From contig JAHEWK010000015.1 in assembly GCA_020740775.1 (NCBI GenBank), forward strand, positions 186,001 through 250,000: 64,000 bases of DNA, given 5' to 3'. This document shows positions 23,279 to 33,711 of this stretch, piece by piece. The position numbers were made by a program, and so were the translations under genes. Under the pieces are notes generated by a model. The model was not told where the DNA came from and made no database searches. It saw nothing but the letters and a program-made list of their open reading frames with translations. Source of the stretch: Ilyonectria destructans. Lineage: Eukaryota > Ascomycota > Sordariomycetes > Hypocreales > Nectriaceae. The stretch's first letter is position 1, and every line of letters starts with the position of its first letter.

Positions 23279-26239
23279 GGTGAAGTGTTGGTGAGTTCCG
23301 ACCTGCCAAGGAGCCGACTCAAAAGATAAACAAGAGTGGATAGAAGACCAGGACGATGTTCGTCCAGTTTCCGTCGTGAGTATTAGGAGGTTTCTTTTGA
23401 TGAAGACAGGGTGCAGATGGATGATATAAAGCGTCGACTGCGGATGCCACTAGAGAAAGTGTCTCAGTCTAGGGAGGGGGTAGCGTCTTGTTCCCAAAGA
23501 GTAAACAGATGTCTCTCAAAAGAACTCCGCTCAATGATCAGCCGTCGGTGATATTCTTGGGTGTGTTCTAGCACGTGAGACAAACTAGGGCTTGCTACCA
23601 AGACCAGAGGAGCGGTCGCAGACCGGGAACTGGATTGCCTTCGGTGTTAGCAGGATGGGAATGAAACAAACAAGCGGCTGAGGAACGCAAAGCCGGTGAG
23701 ATAGAGCAGCACTACGGGAAGCTATACCCAAGATGGTGGGATACGACATGCTTTTGACAAGTAGCAAGGTGCCCTATGCGTACCAGGGGAGTTGGAGCGA
23801 CGCTGAGCGTGTGATGCGCCGTCTGAAACTGGCTGGGCCACAGCAGCGCGCTCGGGATGTGCCACCTCCGGATCCTAGCCTCCCTTGGTGGTTGGAGGAG
23901 CGGCCGGCATCCGTGAAGACGAGCCAATGCGCGGCCGTTCAGGGACTAAGACGAGATTAGGCCTCGCAGCGGAGATGGATCTTCCGATGATCCTTTGGTG
24001 GATAGGTGCCTTACGTAGTGCCGACAATGTAGGTAGGAAGCGCGATGTCCCGAGGAGAGGCGTCGGGTGGTGCGTAGGATGTTTCCGTCTTCTGTTGCAC
24101 CACCACCAGCGTGACCGTCGGGTCGGGATTAGAATGAGATTTGGTTCGATCATCCCGACTAAGAGAATGACGTATGTCGGGTTAAATTTAGTGTCTCAAG
24201 TCTCAACCCGGTCGCAGCTGGCGGCATTGCCTCTCTCTCTCTCTGGCAGCCAGCTACCTAGAACTAGAGTTTGGTGAGGATTCTCGCGGAACGTCTGCTG
24301 TGACGTTTCTCCGACGCGAAATGGAAGGAACAACGGCCTGCCAAGGCCGCAAGGCACCACAATTCCATTCCTCCGCATCCACGGAAATTTCAAGACTGTC
24401 TCTGCGTCTTCAATCATCGCCGACTCACACGCGCAACGTGATACATTCTGCAACCCGGCATTTCGCCCCGTCATCTGTCGTCGATCTCTCCTGCTCTGGG
24501 CCCTGGTGGGTCGCTCTCGAATTCCTCCCGCAGCGTTAGTCCCCCGGAACACGGGGCTTCCAGGGCTAGCGTTCAGCCCAGCAACGGAAATGCCATCTTC
24601 CGTCGGCGCTTTGGGACCTTCTGTGGCCAACAGCAGCCTGTGCGTGTGTTGATGACCACCCTTGGGCTCATCTTTGCGCATCCAGCGTCCATTCACGCCC
24701 CTCCACCGCCATGTGCCCTGTGACAGCCAGCAAAGTCCAGCTGCAACCCGCAACCTGCTACCCACAATCTTGGGCCCTTGTTTCTGATTCGAGGCGGGTC
24801 AGACGGGGAACCTGGCTGCAACACACCGGGGCAGCCAAAACCTCACCTTATCCGACGCGAGTTGTGTCACGCTTCGTCTCCGTCTGGACAGTTTCGCCCA
24901 CACCATCAATTGACGACAACTACATTTGCATCGTCCCGCCCACACACGGGACGCTGGATCGGGTCGCTGGATCGGGCCGTAGGGTGAGGTCGAGGAGACT
25001 GGCTCAATCCATCACATCACACGGGATCTAGCCAGAAGTCTGGCCCAAGCTGACACAACCTTTTTTCGGCTGCTGATTCCCGACACCTGTTGACTCCAAC
25101 ATTGTGACTCTCTCAGCCAGTCTTTCTCATTCACCCTGCCCGTCTCCAGACAACGACCGAATCGGGTCGCCGTTGCAGCAGTTCGGATATTCGCCTCCAC
25201 AAGAGTCGCAGAGTATAATCACTCACGGTTGATCCTTCAGGCCATCAAACAGCCTTGACTCAAAGGCCCGACATTGGGTGTCCGCTCCTGGCCACGCCAC
25301 GGAACGTCGCAAGTTTCGACCGTTGCCCCTCTTGAGCTCCTATTGAACCCCCTGCCCGCTGATGCCGTCATCTTGACCATCGACACCGGAATTACTCAAA
25401 GCTACCGAAACTGCAATTGCAACTGCAATGAGTTTCAACCTGTGATGTGGTTAGTTGGCTAATTACCCTCAGTCGTGGTTAGATTCGGGCAACTTTGCCA
25501 CTTCACTTGAGTGTTTTCTTACCAGGCACAGCGCCCATGTACTGGTTCTAGCCCTTGGTTGGCAGTCTGCCAACGCATCCCACTACGACCGAATGGTTGC
25601 AGAAAGGCTCTTCAATGACAAGCCTGGCTCGGTAGTATTGTTGCACAATCATGGCGGACCATCATGGCGGACCATCACGCCGTGGTTCGCCAGCCTCTCG
25701 TGTGGTTCCCACGTCAGCTACTCCCACTGCACCCCCACGTCAACCCTGGCTTCTCCCCAGACTTCTCAAGGCGAACTCTCTCCAAACACCAATCATCATG
25801 GCGCATTGCGCTCAATCGCCCGCCTTGAGAAAAAGTTTTCCTGTCAACCCCAGAGAACCCCGCACGGGATGCGTCTGCATCCCGTCCATTCGGGCTGTAC
25901 CGACTGAAGCTGCATTGTGCCTTGCGTGAAAATGGAACTAAATGGGATAAGGCAACCAATCCTATCGGTCGACAGTGAGCCCATTCAGGTGAGGCATCGG
26001 CTTCTTGTCGTCATGATCGGCATCGGAAGACTAGAGAAAAGGCAACCAGCTGCAGGTCGATGCAAATTTTTCTCCCTGTGAGAGGGGTTGATTACTGCCG
26101 TGGATGTTGCCAGTGTGTGGAAATGAGGGTAGACAGCCTCATATATCAAACACGTTTGCCAACAGCAACCGCCCGTCAAGCACAACTCTTCAACTCGCAG
26201 ACCCCAGACCCAAATTCTTAGCCCCCTTGATCACTCAAA
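23279..26239. other. intergenic region, 3.0 kb, divergent promoters
   Basis: It lies between the P450 gene (-) and the caspase-like gene (+), so it holds two promoters. A short CT microsatellite occurs at about 24230-24243. Open frames of up to 189 codons (24196-24765 minus; 25455-25907 plus, TTG start) overlap others on the opposite strand and give unconvincing Arg/Pro/Ser-rich translations. I see no gene. Confidence 0.5.
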
Positions 26240-28709
26240 ATGGCCGCACTCCAGTGCCTAGGGGCCAAGTTCGAAGACTCGGATCTTAATGGTTCTCATA
26301 GCTCTCTGAGTGGGAGCGCCGCCAGCCCGTTTGTGGTAGGTATCAAAGGGCAACCCATGGAGTTGTCAGCTTCTTACTCAGTCGTGTAGCAAGCTTCTGG
26401 TGCTTCCTCGCATACCTCGCTCTCTCTGAGCCCCAATGTTTCCCTTCTTCCACCGACTCATGACACTACGAAATCCCATCATCACATGGAACATCTACAA
26501 CACTTTGTTGATGATCTCCAACTGGTACTTACCAGGTTCTTTTCGGAATGGAAAGCAATACTCATTCATACCAGGCTGCTAAACGAGCCTTCCCAAACTC
26601 GGCATACTCTCGATACAAAGAAGTCCAGGTCTTGTTGATCCGATGGGAAGAAGACGAGCTCGAGGTTGAATGGGAAATGGAGGAGCTGCGCAAGGTCTTC
26701 CGGGACATGTATGGGTTCTCGACTGAACAGTTCCTCATCCCAACCCAAAACTCTCATCGGAAACTTAACCACAAGGCTCTGAGCTTCGTGGAGGAACATG
26801 AGAAAGAGGATATGCTGCTCCTCGTATACTATGCAGGGCATGGTGTCATAAACAAAGCCAGGCAGTCCACTTGGTCTTGGTTTGTATGAGCCCCCTTTGT
26901 CAAGACCACAGCTAACCACTCGATAGCAAACCCGACAGAACATATGCAACCGTGGAATGGTCGGCCATCCAGACCTTGTTCGAAATGGTCAAGTGCGATG
27001 TCCTCTTGCTGCTAGACTGCTGTGCTGGGGCCAGTGCCGCACCCCTCACTGAGCGGCCGACCAACATAAAGGAAACAATTGCTGCTTGTGGTTTTGAGAC
27101 GTGGGCTCCTCGGCCGGGTCCGCAGTCTTTCACCAACACATTGATCGAGGTTCTCAATGAATGGGCATCTCAGCCCCCCTTCTCCGCTGCCATGCTCCAC
27201 AGCGAGATCTTGACACGGCTTAAACATGCGCCGCCTCGTTGGTCATCTCAAGGTACGTTAGTCGAGTCAAGGAAGACGCCAGCATATATCGTCTCTCCGC
27301 CAGACCCACACACCGCATCGATTACCCTCGGTCGGCTTGTGGATGAAGAGACTTGTTCTTCAGCTTCCTTCCGGGCCATCCCCGGATCCATCCCGGAAAC
27401 CCTCTCACAGAGAGTCCAAGGGGACAGCTATGTTTCAAGCGAGAGCCGTCTGGAGGCATTGTTGGCCATGGACGAAAAGGGGCAGAGAAAGGCTCCACAT
27501 GTTCTTCTGACCGTTGCCTTGGAGGAAGACCAAATCCTGGACGCCGCAAGTTGCGCTCGATGGCTGAAGCAGTTTCCACTTTTAGCAAAATTTGTGAGTG
27601 TTGAGGGCGTGTACCGCAGCTACTCAACGCTGCTGCTTCTCTCAGTGCCAGTCGTGCTGTGGGACTTGGTACCGGACCGCCCGGCCGCTCAGTTTGTTGG
27701 ATACGTGCGGTCCCGCAACTTGGTGCCGAGGGAAGAGCCTCAGAAGGAGGCAACAACGCCAATCCCCATTACCGGGAACTCGGCTAGAGGAAAAACCGGC
27801 GATTCCTTTGATTACGCTTCTCCACTGAAATCGGTATCAGGGTTAAGCAGCCTTGATTCCGGATATGACTCGTCAAGTATTCCGCGGCCCGCGACGTTGG
27901 TAACTACCAGACTCTCCCGGCACACAACAGACGGGCTGGGACGCCTGCGCAAAACCCTGCCAAGTCAAGTACTAGCGGAAAAGAGACGGAGCAAGGGGTA
28001 TGTGTCAGAGCTCCTAGGCCCGAGTCAACCAACCTCGGCGCCGACGAGCGTGCCGTCGGCGTCAGGACAAGGACTTGGTTCACTCAAAGAAACGATTAAA
28101 CGACTGGTTATTAAGGTCGGAGAAGCAGACCTGGATGACGACACCTCAGGATTGACGTGCGTACTGTGGTATGGCCACGACGTGCAGCGCAGTGAATCCA
28201 TTCGGAGACCAACGCCGAAACCCATTTGGTGAGTCAAAATATTGGCGAAGCCAAGGCTTCCGGGCAGTGGAGGCGTGCCCATCGTTGTGGGAACCTGGCA
28301 GGGAGCCCTTGTGCTTCTGGAAAAGCGAATGGCACATGGACGCTGACGCTAGTTTAGGAATGAGGAGTTTCGGTTTGAAGTCCACGATTCGCCAATGTTC
28401 TATCACCTAAGACTGTCCGTGTGGGGAGCGCAGATGTTGGAGTTAATTGGAGAGCTGCAAATTGATCTCCGTAGCCTGGTTCAGAAGGGGCGGCTCCCTG
28501 AGTTAGGGGAGTGGCAGAAACTGCGCAGCGATGGCAGGACGACGGGCGTGATCCGGATCGCCCTGGCATATCTGGATGCAAGCGAGGATGATCAGCAACA
28601 GGCCGAGGCATCCAAGGCGACTGCGAGATGGCGGCAACAACAACGGCAACGACAGCGGAGGGACGAGGGACAGACTCGTATGGAGGAATTGGACTTTCCG
28701 GTCTGGTGA
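26240..28709 (+). CDS. Caspase-like (peptidase C14) protein with C-terminal C2-like domain
   Basis: Four exons (26240-26335, 26536-26879, 26927-28228, 28358-28709) give 697 aa. Introns 2 and 3 are well supported because they restore STWSCKPDRTYATVEW and KPIWNEEFRFEV; exon 1 with its 200-nt intron is less certain. The catalytic His is His134 in LLLVYYAGHG and the Cys is Cys179 in LLLLDCCAGAS, the usual dyad. Further typical fungal C14 segments are ACGFETWAPRPGPQSFT, WASQPPFSAAMLHSEIL and RKTPAYIVSPPD, then VEGVYRSYSTLLLLSVPVVLWDLVP. A Ser/Pro-rich linker (about 450-540) leads to a C2-like module (about 545-665: RLVIKVGEADL, TCVLWYGHDVQRS, NEEFRFEVHD, MFYHLRLSVW). The tail is Gln/Arg-rich. A regulated protease or cell-death role with membrane targeting is inference. 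Confidence 0.8.
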
Positions 28710-31700
28710 TCCGGGCGCCGGTACCTAGACACGGCCGAGGATGAGAATTCTTGCTGTGGCCGTGACCTGCGCCGTGGCGTCGACAAGGGGGAAACTGTCA
28801 AGGGGAATAAGGTCGAGTAGGAGCACTGGAAAAAGTACGGAGTACACGCAGCACACTAGCTACCTCATATCAACAAGGTTGGTGAAGCGGCCGAATCGTT
28901 ACGCTAGGGGATTTTGGCGACAGAGCCCTAGTGAAAGGGGCCGGCACTCATCAAGCCCTTTTTTGTATTACCAGGCCCCCAGTCTCTCCACAAAAGCAAC
29001 ACGCATCAATCTTATCAGATCGTGGCTTCCCGCCCGACCCATTGGCTTGGGCCAGGACTGGAGGCCCTGTCCATCCCGGAAGAGACACGTAGACTGGCGG
29101 AGGCTGGCGCCGGAGCGTCGACTCGCGGAAGCACAATTTCCCTCACCCCTACCGCCGGGGAAGAGAGCCTTGGAAGGGATGCATTGCATTTTGTCGGTGA
29201 ATCGATCCCTGGAAGAACAGCCGAACAAGACGGAGGCGCAAGCTGACACCGGCCAGCCTCTCGCGGATCTTCCTGGCTGCATCGTGCCCATGCGTGGACG
29301 GTCCAGTCACAGGCGTCCTCGCCAGCTTCAAGCCTACCACAGCTTCCCTCCCATGCTCAGGCTGCAGAAACGCCGGCATGCGCGTTGCAGTAGCTCCGCC
29401 GAAGCACAAAGATATGGGCAGTGGAGCCTTGTTTTAGGCATTGAGGGATCCATGCCGACAAGAGTTGTTATTGATAGAAAAAGGAAATGTAGGGCGAGGA
29501 GTGGGAGTCCAGGTCCGAAGTCGGTGCGTTTGTTCCCCAGACGCGGTCCAGGCCAACCGTGGCTGTCTCTCCCTTTCATTCCGTTTGATTGATTGAATGA
29601 GATTAGATGGGATTGATAAGATTTGAAGCATCAGATAAGTGGCAGAGACATCAGCGCCGGAACGATCCGATTGGCCAGGGCGGTGTCCGGTGGAGCGCTC
29701 TGGCTCTAGAAGAGAAATGCGCGAGCAGCCGCTTGTCGCAAAGCGAACGGACAAGACGGCTCGCCGCTCGTACTCGCTCCCGAAAAGCCCAGAAAAAGAA
29801 AGAAGATAACAATGGGGCATTTCAAGCCCAATCAATGTCACGCCATCGCAGGTGCGCCGGACACCAACAGCACCGGGCTGTACGCAACCAGGGGGTGTGA
29901 CGGCGCAGGGCAATGCGATGGCGGTTATGTTCGAGTGACACAAGCGCAAGACGGGCGAGACGTCAAAACGACACTTGGAGGCGAGGCACACAGTGCAAGA
30001 CAAAGTACAATGTACATTGCAAAGTCCTAATTACGCGGTACCATGGAAGGGCAAACATGGGTGAGAGAGCGGGCCAGAACATGTGACATGAACCGGACGC
30101 ACCCCATCACTCAATCAGACCAGGGAGCAGAGAGAGAAATAGAATTGGAGACGTAGCAATCTCGTTCACTGGCGGGTCGGCGACGGGTCGGGACACCCGA
30201 GTGAGAATTCCCAAGCCAATGTCGGGAAAAAATGGAGAAGATCACCGGTAAGTAAGAAGGGTTCAGGAAGGGGTGTGAAAGGACAATGCGGGGAGGGCAC
30301 TTTGAGGTCGAAAGGCAGAGACCCGGTGGATCCCCAGCAACAGCACGCACTGTGCCGTTCTGTTCTGCGCCGTACTGTGCTGTATCCTCTACTAATTCCA
30401 ATTATATGCCGCCCTATCACTCCCGGAAGATGCTTGACGTTTGCTGCCTCGTTGCGTGCGCGTGCGCGTGCCGTGGTTGCGAGGAAATATGCAGCCGAGT
30501 TGGGCAGCTCTGTCCCCTTTTCGCCGGGTCAAGGGCCCGGAAAGGCTCGGTTCGGGTACCGGAGCTGGACCCGGACGGAAGCTGGGGAGCTGGAAGAAGG
30601 TATTGAAGCGCATGGCTACGTACTACGTATGGCAGGGGAATGCATTACGGCTGAGTTTCATGGATTGGGTTTCCGAACCTTGATTAGAGTGTCATTAGGA
30701 AAAGAAAATGTAGTCCTGGCAATGGACCTAGCAGGCAACGACAAACAATGCCGTTTCAACCAAAACATCGCCGGTCCCAATTTTTGCCGGCTGAGGTAGC
30801 AGGCCGTTGGGGCATTTTGAGGATAATCCCCAGAGAGCAACGAACGAGAGCGGAATGGACGGGGCCGGTGAAGCCCCATAGTCTATCACCCGTGCGGATT
30901 TCCGTCTTCCGCTTTGCGTGGTCTTTCCCCTATGGCCCCGCGGCCGCCGGCTCGTGAGGGTGCCGTGGTGGTCTGACTCTAGCTTCTGGACTGCGAACCA
31001 TCGAGCCGCGGCCACAGCTCCGGGGATCGGGGTATTTCGGGGGGCGTGTCGCTGGAAATCCCTGGCATGCGAATCCTCGGACAGGGACCCTCAGCGAAAC
31101 CTGAAGCCTCACCGCTTGACATACCCAACAAAAATAAAGGAGAGGCCTGGCCTCGTTCGACGGCCGTACTGTATCTGACAGTACTGTACGTATTCCGTAG
31201 GGATCGCAGTGGATTGCGATTGGGATTATGGTGAAATTCGGAACCAGGGTGCAAATGGGTTCAGCCCGGTCCGAGAACTAAGCCGCTCGTACGACCCACG
31301 TGCAGGTTTCCAAACGGAATACCAAGGGTGAGCAGTACGTAGGATGTTCGGCGTTTCCTGGTCAATGTGTATTGCCGGTTTAGTGTCAAGTTACCAGTGA
31401 CGGTCGACGTGCTAAGTACCGGTAGCCCGGTCAGGGTAAGCAATTGTCGCCGGGATTGTGTGCACATCGCATCGTTGTGTGGTATCGTCGGGTTTGGCCG
31501 GGCGGCGCCGGTCGTTGGTTGGTGGCGGTGGCTTGCTACTTGTGTTCCCTTGTCCTCAGCGCTGGGGTAATTTTTTTCGCTCTTGAGGGGGCTAGGGGCC
31601 GGGGCTTGGAGCCAAAGTTTGGTCTCCATTGGAGGCAATTCGAGGCGGCGAGCAAAGATGGGGGAGCAGCAAGATTGATACGCATGTAAGGTGTGACTGA

Positions 31701-32321
31701 TGATGATGGTCCATTCGGTCACCCACTCTTGGATTCTTCTCGACGCACCGAAACACCCAGACGGGACTGGTTGCGGCAGTCGAAGAGCGAGAGACTGGGC
31801 CTGGTGACGATGGGTGGAGAATGCCGGGCGCACGTACCGAATGGCTTGATTGGAGTTTGGCATTTGGCGGTGGTGACTGATTGATTAGGCGTGTTGACAG
31901 TGGCTAATGATTGATAAAAGAAATCAAACCCCGGGGGCTTGGCTTTAGCCAGTGGGAGGGTCGGGGGTGACAACGCCCGGGTCAGGGGGTCGGCAATCAT
32001 TAGATCATCCACTGACAAAAGTAGGCCACAAAAGTATGTCATGGCTTTGTCTGGTCAGACAGATATCGGAGAAATGGTGTGACAGTGGTTGGGGTTGAAT
32101 GCGCACTGTATGACAAAGTAGGCTGTCTGGGTTGTCATGTAGTGTTGTGTCTGAATCGCGAGGTTGAAAAGGATAAGTAGGCTTTGCGCGGGTGATTGAT
32201 TACCCACAGAAAGCGAATTAGATGCCAATGGGTGTCAAATGCCAATAGATGTCAATGGGTGCACTTTCCTCATTGTGTTTCTCTTGGACAATGGACAATG
32301 CGCCTGATCTGAGTTTATTAC

Positions 32322-32361
32322 GTGTGTGTGTGCGTGTGTGTGTGTCGTGTGTGTGCGTGTG
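32322..32361. repeat. GT dinucleotide microsatellite
   Basis: An imperfect run of GT/TG with occasional C interruptions (GTGTGTGTGTGCGTGTGTGTGTGTC...). Confidence 0.9.
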
Positions 32362-32737
32362 GATTTCGGGCAAGGGCCTCTTGGATACGTATGGCATAGT
32401 ACGTAGGTAGGTAGGTAGTCATGGCCCTGGGCCCGACGAAACCACACCCTCCCTCCCTCTCCGTGGACGCTTGGGTTATCGGGCTTGGCTTGGACTGGGT
32501 TGAACCGGGGAAGTATGGGCGGCGAAGGGGTCCTTCCAAGGAATTCTCCCCGATACTAGATCCGGGGATCGATAAAGGAAGACGGACAAAGGAGGCTAGA
32601 GCGAGCGAAGTTCGGCCATCGTGATCTCGGCAATGGGCAACGGCCAGCTCATCAACTTGAAGTCGGATAACTGTACGGTCTACGGCGAGGGTGGACCGGG
32701 CACGTGGACGGCGTGCAGTGCGAAGCGTTCCGTTGTG

Positions 32738-32776
32738 CTCCTCCTTCTCCTCCTTCTCCTCCTCTTCCTCCTCTTT
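32738..32776. repeat. CT-rich polypyrimidine run
   Basis: Repeated CTCCTT and CCTCTT units on the + strand. The minus-strand frame through it reads poly-Glu/Lys and is not a gene. Confidence 0.8.
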
Positions 32777-32883
32777 GCTCGCAATGCGCTCCTCTTTTTT
32801 TTTAAAGGTGTGAGGGCGGTGCTCCGGGGGCCCGTCTCCGGCTCGCTGCTCGGTCGCCGCCGCGCCGCTTGCGGAGAGAAACA

Positions 32884-32973
32884 AGGAGATGCGAGGAGAT
32901 GCGAGGAGGCGCGAGGAGGCGCGAGGAGATGCAAGGAGATGCAAGGAGATACAAGGAGATACAAGGAGATACG
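32884..32973. repeat. 10-bp tandem repeat, 9 copies
   Basis: Nine head-to-tail copies of a 10-bp unit with consensus AGGAGATGCG. The variants appear in pairs or triplets (ATGCG, ATGCG, GGCGCG, GGCGCG, ATGCA, ATGCA, ATACA, ATACA, ATACG endings), as expected from stepwise unit duplication. Confidence 0.95.
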
Positions 32974-33711
32974 ACATTCAGGCTCGCAGCTGGGATAGCC
33001 GCGGGAGGTGGTGTTTCTCAGCCCGGTCGTCGTCGTCCTCCTCTTGTCCCAAAACTCACAGGCCCAGTCCCAGCGAGAAACATGGCCTCGGCTGTAGATC
33101 CTTGGGCCCTGGCTGTTCGTTTCTCTCACACGCTCAAAAAATGGTAAACGTCAGGCCCCCGTAATGGTTGGTGGACACGCCGACACGGAAAGAAATGGCA
33201 CATGGATACGTACCTTTTCGTTCGCACTGTGCTGAGTGTCCTCTCCAAATAACGCCCCCTGGTGCACCCACACCCTTCCAATCCACACGCCCGGGACTGG
33301 GCCTGGAACTGGGATTGGAGACTGGGATTGAGAGACTGGGAATCCCCAACCCGCATCGAGTGGTGCCTCTTGCCTTTAATTTTTAAACCTCCAACACGCC
33401 CACTCTCGCAGCTCCCTCACTCCTCCCTCTTCCATCCAGGTCACCAATCTATATTCTGCCGAGCCTTCATCTTATCAATCGCATCAGCTGCCCTCTGGTG
33501 TTCCCTCTCGCTTCTGCATCTCGCCCGCCCTCTGCTGGACAGTCTTTGCTGTGGCAGTTCTGCCTCGACATGCTCGCACACCTCTGACATCGCCACCCAC
33601 CTAAAAGCCGCTGGATCCAACGTCCACAACCACTAGCCACACAGAAAACAACTCCTCCGTCTACCTCTTCTCATCCTCATCCGTGTGCGACGACCACACC
33701 CACCGCCCGCC

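Larger units (their letters stand above)
28710..33711. other. 5.0-kb stretch without a supported gene
   Basis: It lies between the caspase-like gene and the FAD reductase, both on the + strand. The longest ATG frame is 28741-29592 (+, 283 codons), overlapped on the minus strand by others; its translation is Arg/Ser/Pro-rich and matches nothing I know. The distal half (about 32240-33000) carries a GT microsatellite, a CT-rich run and a 10-bp tandem repeat. The 300 bp before 33712 look like a C-rich fungal 5' leader. The stretch could be promoter, a non-coding RNA locus or a decayed gene. Confidence 0.5.

Noticed and set aside
24196..24765. 189-codon frame on the minus strand between P450 and caspase-like genes
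   Set aside because: No family similarity, overlapping frames on both strands, and crosses a CT microsatellite.
21569..28709. Idea of a biosynthetic or heterokaryon-incompatibility cluster around the P450 and caspase-like genes
   Set aside because: No synthase, HET domain, NLR or transporter gene lies nearby; the flanking genes are housekeeping.
28741..29592. 283-codon ATG frame on the + strand
   Set aside because: Arg/Ser/Pro-rich translation without domains, overlapped by open frames on the opposite strand, and no splice or family support. The signal-like start is too weak alone.
32318..32977. 219-codon frame on the minus strand
   Set aside because: It runs through the 10-bp repeat, the CT run and the GT microsatellite, giving simple-sequence protein, so it is a repeat artefact.
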